DNA from: Nitrosopumilus sp. BACL13 MAG-121220-bin23
Lineage (GTDB): Archaea > Thermoproteota > Nitrososphaeria > Nitrososphaerales > Nitrosopumilaceae
Assembly (NCBI GenBank): GCA_001437625.1
Contig: LIAL01000019.1
Location: 1-15,429 of the forward strand
Direction of reading: 5' to 3'
Length of the DNA: 15,429 bases
Numbering within the stretch: position 1 is the first letter of the stretch; the number at the start of each line of letters is the position of its first letter. Below the pieces are notes generated by a model. That model was not told the origin of the DNA. It did not search any database and worked only from the letters and a program-made list of their open reading frames with translations. Position numbers and translations under genes: made by a program. This document shows positions 1 through 7,810 of the stretch, piece by piece.

Positions 1-323
1 CGTACATGAACAAAATGTCTATGGAGATGATGCAAATGAATATGCGACCAATGATGATTACTTTTGTTCCTCTAATTTTGATATTTTATCTCGTACTGCC
101 AGCTCTCTTTACATATACAGTAGCTATTTCTCCAATCTCACTTAATGTAATTCCTGGAGATATGTTCCAACTAACTTGTACTGCAGCACAAGCTTTGGAT
201 TCAACAAACGTATGTTTTGGTAAAGAAAACCATCTAATGCTTTGGGCTTGGTATTTCCTTTCGTCTATTGCATTTAGTGGAATTATAATGAGACTTACTA
301 AAACTTCAATGAATTTAAACTGA
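1..323 (+). CDS. DUF106 (EMC3/YidC-like) membrane protein, 3' end only
   Basis: The reading frame is open back to the window edge (the codon before the ATG at 6 is TAC), so this is the C-terminal part of a longer gene. It shows a methionine-rich cytoplasmic stretch followed by MRPMMITFVPLILIFYLVLP. That arrangement matches the archaeal DUF106 family, which belongs to the Oxa1/YidC/EMC3/Get1 superfamily of membrane-protein insertases. Counting from the ATG at 6, two membrane segments are visible (about residues 17-40 and 78-96). They are joined by an outer loop with two cysteines (C58, C70). Family members are typically about 170-200 aa, so roughly 100 residues are cut off to the left. By family it would help insert short-tailed membrane proteins. 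That role is inferred, not seen here. The ATG at 6 is not the true start. Confidence 0.75.
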   Translation, partial: YMNKMSMEMMQMNMRPMMITFVPLILIFYLVLPALFTYTVAISPISLNVIPGDMFQLTCTAAQALDSTNVCFGKENHLMLWAWYFLSSIAFSGIIMRLTKTSMNLN

Positions 324-340
324 TGATTATATTTTTAAAA

Positions 341-430
341 TTAGTGATCAAATTTGTTAAGATATTCTGTTGAACAAACATCGTCACACCAATGTTCAAA
401 TTCTCTTTGACACACAACATATATTTTCAT
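341..430 (-). CDS. possible 29-aa Cys-containing microprotein
   Basis: Reading the minus strand from an ATG at 430 gives MKIYVVCQREFEHWCDDVCS followed by nine more residues ending at a TAA. Cysteines fall at 7, 15 and 19, with histidines at 13 and 29. The pattern CxxxF...C...CSxxY recalls short treble-clef zinc fingers, but no family is recognised. The ATG lies 7 nt after the stop of the C2H2 gene at 437-592, which would suit a two-gene transcript. There is no clear ribosome binding site. An ORF this short could be chance in AT-rich DNA, so the call is weak. Confidence 0.3.
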   Translation of the reverse strand: MKIYVVCQREFEHWCDDVCSTEYLNKFDH

Positions 431-436
431 TGGTCA

Positions 437-592
437 TTATTCCACATTCCTAAATGTCCATTTTAATTCACCATGCTTTCTTACAAATTCCTCAGGTGAC
501 ACTCTATTATGGTTAGTTTTGATGTGGTACATGTAATCATTCAGTGACACAAATTCATGTTGGCACAGCGGACAATTTTTACTAAACGACAT
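437..592 (-). CDS. small C2H2 zinc-finger protein (51 aa)
   Basis: This 51-aa protein is read from an ATG at 592 to a TAA at 437-439. Residues 7-10 are CPLC. About 12 residues later comes a helix with histidines in the order HIKTNH, giving C-x2-C-x12-H-x5-H, a classical C2H2 finger. The tail (VSPEEFVRKHGELKWTFRNV) is charged and ends in aromatic residues. Single-finger proteins of this size are common in ammonia-oxidising archaea. By fold it should bind zinc and may contact nucleic acid or protein, but no specific role is known to me. AT-rich TATA-like sequence lies at 602-618, just upstream. It stands alone between the DUF106 gene and mcmA1. Confidence 0.65.
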   Translation of the reverse strand: MSFSKNCPLCQHEFVSLNDYMYHIKTNHNRVSPEEFVRKHGELKWTFRNVE

Positions 593-819
593 GAATAATT
601 ATTTATATTATTTACTTTTAGTGGTTCCTTAACAATGTTAATTATTGTATATATGTATAAAAATTATTTCTGATTTTTACACATGGTTTTGTAATAATCA
701 GACATAACAAATCAAGTGAGTTACAGAAACAAGGATTCAAGAAAATAATCACATGAAAGAATCAATTTAGGAGATTAAATTACAAACTACAATTAAAATA
801 AAATCGTGAAAAGGTGTAA
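593..819. other. AT-rich intergenic stretch with no gene seen
   Basis: I read all six frames between the C2H2 gene and the end of mcmA1 and found nothing longer than about 13 codons. The part next to mcmA1 (about 790-805) reads T-rich on the minus strand and probably ends that transcript. The part at 602-618 is AT-rich and may be the promoter of the C2H2 gene. In relatives I would expect a methylmalonyl-CoA epimerase gene beside mcmA1. None is here. Confidence 0.6.
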
Positions 820-2421
820 CTAAAAGACTTCTTTTGGACGGTATTCTCCAAACACTTCTCTGAAAGTATTGCTAATTTCACCAGTTGTAGCAAATGCTTT
901 TGCAGCTGTAACTATGTAGGGCATGAGATTTTCTTCAGTGTCAGCAGCAGCTTGCATTGCAGATAGTGCTTTTTCTAATTTTGTAGAATCACGATCTGAA
1001 CGTAATTTTTTGAGTGCTTTGTTTTGTTGAATTTCAATCCTACCGTCAATTCTAAGTAAATCAGGTTGCTCTTCATCTTCAGAATATTTATTGACACCAA
1101 CGATAATTCTATCCCCATTGTCAGTTTCTTTTTTGAGACGATATGCATTTGCTCTAATTTCAGATTGGAAAAATCCTTTTTCAATTGCTTTTACAGAACC
1201 GCCCATTCGCTCTACTTTCTTTAAATATTTCCAAACATCAGCCTCAATTTGGTCGCATAATTCTTCAAGATAATATGAACCGGCAAGAGGATCAGCGGTC
1301 TTTGTAATTCCACTTTCATGTGCTACAATTTGTTGGGTTCTAAGAGCAATTTTTGCAGATTCCTCTGTTGGAAGTGCAAGTGCTTCATCTCTAGAATTTG
1401 TGTGAAGTGATTGAGTACCACCAGCAACTGCAGCCATTGTTTGAATTGCAACACGTACAATGTTGTTATTTGGTTGTTGAGCAGTTAATGATTCACCACT
1501 AGTTTGAGTATGGAATTTTAATTGTAAAGAACGAGGATTTTTTGCACCAAATCTTTCTTTCATAATTTTAGCATATACTTTTCTTGCAACTCTAAACTTT
1601 GCAACTTCTTCAAAGAATTCTATAGTACAACAAAAGAAAAAGGATAACCGAGGTGCAAAGTCATCAATTTTTAGTCCTTTGTCAATACAAGTTTGAATGT
1701 ATGCAATTGCATTTGCTAAAGTAAATGCGACTTCTTGAGTTGCAGTACAACCAGCTTCCCTCATATGATATCCAGATATTGAAACAGGATACCAAGAAGG
1801 AACTTTTTCTGCACAGTATTCAATCATATCTCCAATTAGTCGCATAGAAGGTTCTGGCGGATAAATGTAAGTATTCCTTGCAATGTATTCTTTTAAAATA
1901 TCATTTTGTGTAGTTCCGCGTAGCTCATGACTTTTGAATCCTTGAGATTCACCAACTGCAATATAATATGCAAGTAATGTTGATGCACTAGAATTAATCG
2001 TCATAGACGAGCTGACTTTACCAAGTGGGATACCATCAAAGGCAGTCATCATATCTTTAATGGATGTAATTGAAACACCAACCTTTCCAACTTCACCCTC
2101 AGATTGTGGAGAATCAGAATCATATCCAATTTGAGTAGGCAAATCAAATGCCATACTAAGGCCAGTTTGACCTTTTTCAAGCATGAATTTGAATCGTTCA
2201 TTAGTTAATTTTGCATCACCAAATCCAGAATACTGTCTCATGGTCCAAAATCTTTCACGGAACATTTCAGGATGTATGCCTCGAGTAAAAGGATACTTTC
2301 CAGCATCTTCAGTAGGTTTCTTCTTGGGAGATTTTTGATAAATACGTTTTACAAGGAATGTGGAATCAGTAAATAATTTCTTTTCAGGGACTTTTAATTT
2401 TACAGATTTTTTTGCAGTCAT
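820..2421 (-). CDS. mcmA1: methylmalonyl-CoA mutase, large (catalytic) subunit
   Basis: This is the TIM-barrel catalytic subunit of adenosylcobalamin-dependent methylmalonyl-CoA mutase, which interconverts (R)-methylmalonyl-CoA and succinyl-CoA. The 533 residues cover the barrel only, without the C-terminal B12 domain of fused enzymes. That domain is encoded separately at 7811-8242. Landmarks are RQYSGFGDA with the substrate tyrosine at Y64, GLSMAFDLPTQIGYDSD at about 87-103, the arginine of SMRL (R194), and SISGYHMREAG with Y218-H219. These match the active-site Tyr/Arg/Tyr-His set of the Propionibacterium enzyme. The ATG lies 4 nt after the meaB stop, so the two are one operon. In this lineage the enzyme is expected in the 3-hydroxypropionate/4-hydroxybutyrate cycle. 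The sequence appears intact, with no missing catalytic residue. Confidence 0.95.
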   Translation of the reverse strand: MTAKKSVKLKVPEKKLFTDSTFLVKRIYQKSPKKKPTEDAGKYPFTRGIHPEMFRERFWTMRQYSGFGDAKLTNERFKFMLEKGQTGLSMAFDLPTQIGYDSDSPQSEGEVGKVGVSITSIKDMMTAFDGIPLGKVSSSMTINSSASTLLAYYIAVGESQGFKSHELRGTTQNDILKEYIARNTYIYPPEPSMRLIGDMIEYCAEKVPSWYPVSISGYHMREAGCTATQEVAFTLANAIAYIQTCIDKGLKIDDFAPRLSFFFCCTIEFFEEVAKFRVARKVYAKIMKERFGAKNPRSLQLKFHTQTSGESLTAQQPNNNIVRVAIQTMAAVAGGTQSLHTNSRDEALALPTEESAKIALRTQQIVAHESGITKTADPLAGSYYLEELCDQIEADVWKYLKKVERMGGSVKAIEKGFFQSEIRANAYRLKKETDNGDRIIVGVNKYSEDEEQPDLLRIDGRIEIQQNKALKKLRSDRDSTKLEKALSAMQAAADTEENLMPYIVTAAKAFATTGEISNTFREVFGEYRPKEVF

Positions 2422-2425
2422 GATA

Positions 2426-3346
2426 TCATTTTAACAAAGATTTTGTGAGTTTGTCACCGACAGTAAAAGGATCTAGTGTCTTTAATTGTAATTTTTTTAT
2501 ATAAGTGGAGAAAGATTTATCAGATTCTAGCATTTCATCAACCTTTTTCTTGATGTTATTTAAAACAATGTCTTTTAGTTCTGCTTCAAATCGTTGTAAA
2601 TCTTTTTCAACTTTAAATTTATTTTTTATGATCATCATATCTTTTAGAGTTTTTGCAAAAACAGTAATGCCAGAATTCTTTTTGACAGATGTTTTTAGAA
2701 TTGTTGGGTTTCGTTTAGAGTCACCGATATAATCACGTACGGCATCAAAGAGCTGATTTGTTCCAGCAAGATCACTTTTGTTTACTACATAGATATCGCC
2801 GATTTCAGTTAAACCAGCTTTGATAGTTTGAATGCTATCGCCAGTATTGGGATTAAAAACAACTACAGTGATATCAGCAATATTAGATATTTCTACTTCA
2901 GTTTGTCCAGCACCTACACTTTCAATAATTATTGGATTAAATCCAGCATATTCTAAAATTCGAATACTGTTTCGTAATGAATGTGAAACAGCACCAGTTG
3001 CACCTCTAGATGCAATGCTTCGAATGTAGGTTCCAGAGTCAGTAGACTCAGTCATCCTAACCCTATCGCCCAAAATTGCCCCGCCTGTAACATGGCTAGT
3101 AGGATCAATTGCCAACACAGCAGGTTTTGTGCCTAGTTTTTTGAGAGAAATTACAGTTTTGTTAATCAGAGAGCTTTTTCCAGCACCTGCAGGTCCAGTA
3201 ATTCCAATTATACTAGACGTGCCAGAATCCTTAAAAATTATTTTTAATAATTTTTTTGTTTCTTTGGGGTTATTTTCAACTATAGTAATTGCCTTTGCAA
3301 TTGCGCCACGTTTTCCTTTTTTTAAATCAGAAAGTAATTCCAACAT
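2426..3346 (-). CDS. meaB: MeaB/ArgK-type G-protein chaperone of methylmalonyl-CoA mutase
   Basis: A GTPase of the SIMIBI class (MeaB, ArgK, human MMAA) that gates cofactor loading of the mutase and protects it from inactivation. The 306 residues begin with a helical N-terminus. They then show the P-loop GPAGAGKS (51-58), the DPTS segment with D81, ESVGAGQTE (142-150), and the guanine-specificity motif NKSD (189-192). A helical C-terminal arm (about 240-306) corresponds to the dimerisation region of the family. The stop is 4 nt from the mcmA1 start, so both are made from one transcript. A TATA-like box lies about 25 nt before the ATG, which suggests its own leaderless promoter separate from the upstream gene. 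ArgK was once described as a kinase of periplasmic transport proteins. The neighbourhood favours the mutase chaperone role. Confidence 0.93.
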   Translation of the reverse strand: MLELLSDLKKGKRGAIAKAITIVENNPKETKKLLKIIFKDSGTSSIIGITGPAGAGKSSLINKTVISLKKLGTKPAVLAIDPTSHVTGGAILGDRVRMTESTDSGTYIRSIASRGATGAVSHSLRNSIRILEYAGFNPIIIESVGAGQTEVEISNIADITVVVFNPNTGDSIQTIKAGLTEIGDIYVVNKSDLAGTNQLFDAVRDYIGDSKRNPTILKTSVKKNSGITVFAKTLKDMMIIKNKFKVEKDLQRFEAELKDIVLNNIKKKVDEMLESDKSFSTYIKKLQLKTLDPFTVGDKLTKSLLK

Positions 3347-3365
3347 ACAATAAGATTTAGAGGGT

Positions 3366-3377
3366 ACAATAAAATCT
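3366..3377 (-). promoter_or_regulatory. TATA box of the meaB-mcmA1 operon
   Basis: On the minus strand the spacer reads AGATTTTATTGT. The centre of its AT core is about 25 nt upstream of the meaB ATG. That is the distance from TATA centre to transcription start in archaea, so the mRNA would begin at or next to the start codon. Inferred from sequence only. Confidence 0.45.
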
Positions 3378-3387
3378 TGTTTGTTAT

Positions 3388-3795
3388 CTAAGGAGTAGAA
3401 TAGATAGTGTTTGGAGAGGGGTCGTTTAGTTCATGAATCTCAGTTTTTAATTGAACGTGTCCAAATTCCTCATGCTCGATTTCCATAACTATAGGATGAA
3501 TTTCCCAACCATATTTTGGTTTATTTGGAAATTGTATAATTTCAATAAATTCTGAATCAGAAAATGTTTTTTGGAAGGAAGTTTCCATTCCAAGAATTTC
3601 AAGTACAACAGAATTTGTTTTATCAGATTTATCAAGATATGAAACTTCAACATAGCCAGTATCATAATAAATTGCATTTATCTTAAAATTTTCACGAAGG
3701 GGATCCTTGTCATCAGTTGCACCTCCAGTTAAAAAAACAAGTGCCAATATTGTAAAGACTCCAAGAACTAACGGAGGTCCTAGTTTTTTAGCCAT
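3388..3795 (-). CDS. membrane-anchored hypothetical protein (135 aa)
   Basis: I do not recognise a family. The N-terminus MAKKLGPPLVLGVFTILALV has two lysines and then a hydrophobic run (about residues 6-24). This is a signal anchor or uncleaved signal peptide that would place the remainder outside the cell. The rest is rich in beta-strand-forming residues and acidic side chains and has no cysteine, consistent with a small extracytoplasmic beta domain. The ATG lies inside the 3' end of the aminopeptidase gene (8-nt overlap). This points to translational coupling and perhaps related work, but nothing more specific can be said. It ends 41 bp before the meaB ATG. Confidence 0.7.
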   Translation of the reverse strand: MAKKLGPPLVLGVFTILALVFLTGGATDDKDPLRENFKINAIYYDTGYVEVSYLDKSDKTNSVVLEILGMETSFQKTFSDSEFIEIIQFPNKPKYGWEIHPIVMEIEHEEFGHVQLKTEIHELNDPSPNTIYSTP

Positions 3796-6289
3796 GTTTA
3801 AATTCTTTTTTCATGCTTCTAAGGAACCTAGAATTTATTCGGATTCGCTCCAAAGTTTGAGTTTGAGTTCTTTCAGTTCCAGGAGTAGGGTTATTTTTAA
3901 AAAATAGTTTAATTTCTTTTTCCATAGAATCATCAGCCACTCCAACAATGCTAGCTACAATTCTATTAAACAACGGATTTCCATGTCCAACTTTTTTATT
4001 AATTTTTTTCCAGTTTTTATTCAACCATTGCCATAAGACTTTGTCGCCATAAGGGTTTCCAGCAACTTTCATTATTGGTAATTGCATATTTTGAGAACGA
4101 ACGTCAGGTGTTTGTGAGAAATTGAGTGTTTTAAGAAGTAGTTTTTTATCTTGAAATCCGCACATTGCACCTAAGAAACGAAGTTTTTGTTCCATGGTTT
4201 TTGCATTTGTGTATAATTTCTTTAACTCGTCAAAGGTTTTTACATTTCCATTCCAAGCTGCAATTGAGCAAATTGTTTCAGTTAAATCAGGAGATAAAGA
4301 ACCAGGCTGTTTTAAGAATTTTTTATATTTTGCCAAAGCCACTTCGGTAACATCATCATCATTCATTTTTCCCAAAACAGCGATGGCAAACGTACGTAAT
4401 AGTGCATCAGTATGTTTGTCAGATTTTGTAGGCTCCCATCCTAATTTTGACAATATTTTTCTGAAATAATTAATAGCATAACTTCTAATTTCTTCTGCAA
4501 ACGGTTCATCAAATGCACGAAAATATAATGACGCCAAATTATGTGCAACATTGACGGATGCCAAATAACTGTCTTCATCAAAATATGCATCAGAAAAGTC
4601 AAGATAATTGCGAACTTTTTCATCACCAGAAACACAGAGAGAAAACAAATCATTTTGTATTGCCCATCTATCAATTGGAGGAATGCGTTTTGAATCAACT
4701 AACATTTTAAGATCAAGTAAGATTCCTTCATCATATTTTACACGATAGAATCCTTTCCGGCCATAATTTGCAACAAAGCCAACTGTACCTTTAGGTAGTT
4801 TAACTGACATTGATTTTTTGGAGAAGAGTTTTTTGGTTGTTTCTTTTTCCAATCCCAAAGATAAAGGAATAGACCACAAACCTTTACTAAATTTTTTATC
4901 ATGTTCTAGCAGGTATCGTTTCTGCGTAAGTTTCAAATTATTTCCATCCTGATTAATTTCAACTAGAGGAAAGCCAGGTTGTTTTAACCAGGTGTTAATC
5001 ATTGAAGTTACAGGCATGTTGGATGCTTTACCAATAGCATCCCACAAATCTTGACCTTGAGTATTTTTGTACTTAAAATCAGAAAGATATTGTTTCAATC
5101 CTTTTTGAAAATTTGGTTCTCCAACATAGTTTTCTAACATACGTAAGACACATCCACCTTTATCGTAGGATATGGCATCAAAAATTTCACGAATTTCAGC
5201 GGGGGAATTTACTTTAACGTCTATTGGGTGTGTTGTTTTTAATGAATCAAGACTCATTGCGACATTCATTGCATCTTCAACAAATTGATTCCATAAATCC
5301 CATTCAGGGTAAAACTTGTCAACAAATTTTGTTGCCATAAAAGTTGCAAAGCTTTCATTGAGCCACAAATCATTCCACCATTTCATAGTCACTAGATTTC
5401 CAAACCACATGTGTGCAATTTCATGAGAAATTACTTCAGCGATGAATTGCTTAGTTCTAGTGGAAGAGGTTTTTGGATCATAAAGTAAAATTGTTTCTCT
5501 AAAAGTAATGGCGCCCCAATTTTCCATAGCACCTGCAGCAAAATCAGGAATAGCAATTAAATCAAGTTTAGGTAATGGAAATTTTATTCCAAAATATTTT
5601 TCATAAGAAATTAAAAGTTTTTTTCCTAAATCTAAAGAAAATTTACCTCTGGAAGTATTTCCTTTTGTAGTGACAACTCTAATCTGAATTTTACCAGCTT
5701 TTCCAGTAAGATATTCAAATTCTCCAACTCCAAGATAAATCAAATATGTTGAAACCAATGGTGTTTTTTGAAAATGATAGATAGTTTTACTTCCAGTCTT
5801 TTTCTTAGAATTTACAGGCATGTTGGAGATTGCAGTAAATTTGTTGTCAGCAATAATTGAAATTTCAAAAGTGGCCTTAGCTTCAGGCTCATCCCAACAT
5901 GGGAATGCACGTCTAGCATCTGCTGCTTCAAACTGTGTAGTGGCAAGATATTTGGTTTTACCATTTTGTTCATATTTACTGCGATAAAATCCAAGTAAAC
6001 GATCATTTAGAATTCCTTGAAACTCTAATTCAACAACACATGATCCAATAATTTTTTCTGCAAGTTTAATTTGTAATTCTTCTTTTTTTTCATTTAATTT
6101 TGGGTAAGATTTAATTATTTTTTTACCAGATTTTACAACACAGGATTTTATTTTTAATTCAGCACAGTGCATAGTGATGATATTGACTGATTTTTTACAA
6201 TTAATTGAAATGGATTCTAAACCATCAAAAGTGAATTTTTTTAAATCAGGTTCAAATGTTAATTTGTAATTAGTAGGAGACGTATCCAT
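3788..6289 (-). CDS. M1-family zinc aminopeptidase (tricorn-factor/PepN-like)
   Basis: A gluzincin aminopeptidase that removes N-terminal residues from peptides, probably in the cytoplasm since no signal peptide is seen. The 833 residues fit the M1 family. The N-terminal beta-sandwich domain comes first. The exopeptidase signature GAMEN is at 253-257. The zinc motif HEIAH (H289, E290, H293) is followed after 18 residues by the third ligand in NES (E312). The catalytic tyrosine is Y375 in DAISYDKGG. A long helical C-terminal domain follows. In archaea, relatives F2 and F3 of Thermoplasma trim peptides released by the tricorn protease. Without tricorn it probably works after the proteasome. Its last 8 nt overlap the next gene. 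A weak TATA-like CATAAA lies about 25 nt ahead of the ATG. All catalytic residues are present. Confidence 0.93.
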   Translation of the reverse strand: MDTSPTNYKLTFEPDLKKFTFDGLESISINCKKSVNIITMHCAELKIKSCVVKSGKKIIKSYPKLNEKKEELQIKLAEKIIGSCVVELEFQGILNDRLLGFYRSKYEQNGKTKYLATTQFEAADARRAFPCWDEPEAKATFEISIIADNKFTAISNMPVNSKKKTGSKTIYHFQKTPLVSTYLIYLGVGEFEYLTGKAGKIQIRVVTTKGNTSRGKFSLDLGKKLLISYEKYFGIKFPLPKLDLIAIPDFAAGAMENWGAITFRETILLYDPKTSSTRTKQFIAEVISHEIAHMWFGNLVTMKWWNDLWLNESFATFMATKFVDKFYPEWDLWNQFVEDAMNVAMSLDSLKTTHPIDVKVNSPAEIREIFDAISYDKGGCVLRMLENYVGEPNFQKGLKQYLSDFKYKNTQGQDLWDAIGKASNMPVTSMINTWLKQPGFPLVEINQDGNNLKLTQKRYLLEHDKKFSKGLWSIPLSLGLEKETTKKLFSKKSMSVKLPKGTVGFVANYGRKGFYRVKYDEGILLDLKMLVDSKRIPPIDRWAIQNDLFSLCVSGDEKVRNYLDFSDAYFDEDSYLASVNVAHNLASLYFRAFDEPFAEEIRSYAINYFRKILSKLGWEPTKSDKHTDALLRTFAIAVLGKMNDDDVTEVALAKYKKFLKQPGSLSPDLTETICSIAAWNGNVKTFDELKKLYTNAKTMEQKLRFLGAMCGFQDKKLLLKTLNFSQTPDVRSQNMQLPIMKVAGNPYGDKVLWQWLNKNWKKINKKVGHGNPLFNRIVASIVGVADDSMEKEIKLFFKNNPTPGTERTQTQTLERIRINSRFLRSMKKEFKHG

Positions 6290-6349
6290 AGTTCAACCAT
6301 ATTTTTACGCTTTATGTAGATTTTCTATCTAATAAAATAATGTTAAAAA

Positions 6350-7372
6350 TTATTCAGTTTCAGTTTCAGTTTCAGGTTTTGGTTTTGGTTTTGGAGTTGA
6401 AGCTTGATCTGCTTTTAATCCCTTGTAACGGTTTCTGATGGTTACCTCTGTAACTCCTGCAGCCTCAGCAAGATCTCTCTGGGTGATAGATACACCGTTT
6501 TTAACACATGCTAGATACAATGCGGTTGCTGCAAGTCCCATTGGATCTTTACCTGCAGATTCTTTACGTTCTTGTGCATCTTTTAGTACTTTAACTGCAT
6601 AACGTTTTGTTTTTTCAGACATTTCCAACTTGCTAGAAATTCTTGCAATGCATTGAATGGAATCAACTACAGGCATTTTTAATTCTAATTCGTGGTGAAG
6701 TAATCGATAACATCTTGCAATATCTTTTCTTTTTACGTTTGCAGAATCAGCAATATCTTTTAGAGTTCTAGGTGTTGCAGTATCCCTACATGCAGCATAA
6801 AGAGATGCAGCAATCATTGCAGAGATAGAGCGTCCTCGAACTAATTTTTTTTCTAATGCTTTTCTGTAAATGTAAGCTGCTTTTTCAAGAACATTTGCAG
6901 GAACTGAAACCTTATCTTTTAATTTATTTAAATCACTAAGAGCTTGTCTGAGATTTCTATCAACAGGCTCATGAACTTGACTTCTGCTATCCCAAGTTCT
7001 AAGACGTTCAATTGTACTTTTCATTGTTGTTGATAATGGTTTTCCAGATGCATCTTTGTTTAGTGGATTGATTACCGTGGATAATCCCATATCGTGTATC
7101 ATTAATGATGACGGAGCACCAGTTCTTGCAGGATCAGCACCACCATCTTTTTGGAAAGATCTCCATTCAGGTCCAGATTCTTGAGATTTTTCTGAAATTA
7201 CATAACCACATTTTGAACAAAATTGTTCACCAGTAACATCATCAGTTAGAAGAGAATTCTTTCCACAACGCAAACAACTAGGAGTCGTATTTGCAGTTGC
7301 CAATTCAGTACCCTTATCCAGTTGTCCTTTTGATAGAAATATCGATTGTTGAAACATCACGATTTCGGCCAT
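6350..7372 (-). CDS. tfb: transcription initiation factor IIB (TFB)
   Basis: TFB bridges TBP on the promoter and RNA polymerase. The zinc ribbon uses C33, C36, C52 and C55. Next is the B-finger/linker region (GPEWRSF, then ARTGAPSSLMIHDMG, about 67-95). Two cyclin folds follow (about 125-215 and 220-315), the second ending in a helix-turn-helix with RDLAEAAGVTEVTIRNRYK for BRE recognition. The acidic/proline tail KPKPKPETETETE is coded by hexanucleotide repeats. The start is uncertain. The ATG at 7372 and a second ATG at 7357 both lie within alba, a 59-nt overlap. An in-frame TTG at 7303 would begin 10 nt after the alba stop, just 9 residues before the first zinc cysteine. The longest form is given. 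Ammonia oxidisers usually carry several TFB paralogues, and which this is cannot be told here. Confidence 0.92.
   Translation of the reverse strand: MAEIVMFQQSIFLSKGQLDKGTELATANTTPSCLRCGKNSLLTDDVTGEQFCSKCGYVISEKSQESGPEWRSFQKDGGADPARTGAPSSLMIHDMGLSTVINPLNKDASGKPLSTTMKSTIERLRTWDSRSQVHEPVDRNLRQALSDLNKLKDKVSVPANVLEKAAYIYRKALEKKLVRGRSISAMIAASLYAACRDTATPRTLKDIADSANVKRKDIARCYRLLHHELELKMPVVDSIQCIARISSKLEMSEKTKRYAVKVLKDAQERKESAGKDPMGLAATALYLACVKNGVSITQRDLAEAAGVTEVTIRNRYKGLKADQASTPKPKPKPETETETE
6355..6394. repeat. two hexanucleotide repeats at the tfb 3' end
   Basis: On the plus strand CAGTTT occurs three times (6355-6372), followed by CAG. Then GGTTTT occurs three times (6375-6392). On the coding strand they specify the KPKPKP and ETETETE tail of TFB. 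Short perfect tandem units in coding DNA are prone to replication slippage that keeps frame. Confidence 0.8.
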
Positions 7373-7598
7373 CAGCAGCTACTAAAGATTCTGAACCAAT
7401 TTTGACATTCTCAATTTCAAATGCAGGTTTAGTTTTGCTAAGTACTAATTGAGCCACATCAATTGCGATGGCAGTAGTTAATCCTCTTGCTTTAATTGTA
7501 ATCATAGGTTGGGTAGCTAATTGAATAATAGCGGCAGTGACATAAGTCATCAATGGTTTCTTGCCAATGAAAATAATATCTCTAGAATTATCAGACAT
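7314..7598 (-). CDS. albA: Alba family DNA/RNA-binding chromatin protein
   Basis: A 94-aa Alba (Sac10b) protein, a dimeric, abundant archaeal nucleoid and RNA-binding protein. The hallmark is IFIGKKPLMTYVTAAI near the N-terminus, with the DNA-contacting lysine pair K13-K14. It is followed by ITIKARGLTTAIAIDVAQLV, the family's second helix. The C-terminal beta hairpin carries basic residues (GRNRDVSTIDISIKRTT). In some archaea the first lysine is acetylated. Whether it is here cannot be seen. Its 3' end overlaps the long form of tfb in a different frame, so the two are likely co-transcribed. A TATA box centred about 25 nt before the ATG suggests a leaderless transcript that begins at alba and continues into tfb. 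Length and motifs are complete. Confidence 0.92.
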   Translation of the reverse strand: MSDNSRDIIFIGKKPLMTYVTAAIIQLATQPMITIKARGLTTAIAIDVAQLVLSKTKPAFEIENVKIGSESLVAADGRNRDVSTIDISIKRTTG

Positions 7599-7618
7599 AC
7601 AAGAGTAATTTTAGTGTC

Positions 7619-7628
7619 TAATTTAAAG
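7619..7628 (-). promoter_or_regulatory. TATA box of alba-tfb
   Basis: On the minus strand CTTTAAATTA is centred about 25 nt upstream of the alba ATG at 7598. This predicts transcription starting at or very near the start codon. Confidence 0.5.
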
Positions 7629-7733
7629 GAAATAGTCCGAATTAATTATCGATCAATTGAGTTCAAAACCAGATTTGATACAGATCAGATACAAGTTAAG
7701 CATATTTTTCATTTTAATACGCAATATGGCAAT

Positions 7734-7759
7734 AATAGATCAAAAAGGATCTATTTTTT
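7734..7759 (+). promoter_or_regulatory. perfect 8-bp hairpin followed by a T run
   Basis: AATAGATC (7734-7741) and GATCTATT (7748-7755) are perfect reverse complements with the 6-nt loop AAAAAG. A run of T continues to 7759. On the plus strand this has the form of an intrinsic terminator. As DNA it is a palindrome that could be an operator. It lies upstream of the likely mcmA2 promoter, so it is not in that mRNA leader. It may insulate mcmA2 from upstream antisense transcription or bind a regulator. No assignment is possible from sequence alone. Confidence 0.4.
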
Positions 7760-7790
7760 AGGCTACGATAGATCGAAAGAAAATAAAGCT

Positions 7791-7800
7791 TTTAAAATAT
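7791..7800 (+). promoter_or_regulatory. TATA box of mcmA2
   Basis: TTTAAAATAT is centred about 24-25 nt before the second in-frame ATG (7820) of mcmA2 but only 15 nt before the first (7811). If the transcript is leaderless, as seems usual in this window, the real start is 7820 and the protein is three residues shorter. Confidence 0.45.
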
Positions 7801-7810
7801 ACAAAATAAA

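Noticed and set aside
4194..4469. 91-aa plus-strand ORF inside the aminopeptidase gene
   Set aside because: It is the antisense shadow of a clearly conserved M1 peptidase coding region. The same holds for the shorter opposite-strand and shifted frames within mcmA1, meaB and ilvC.
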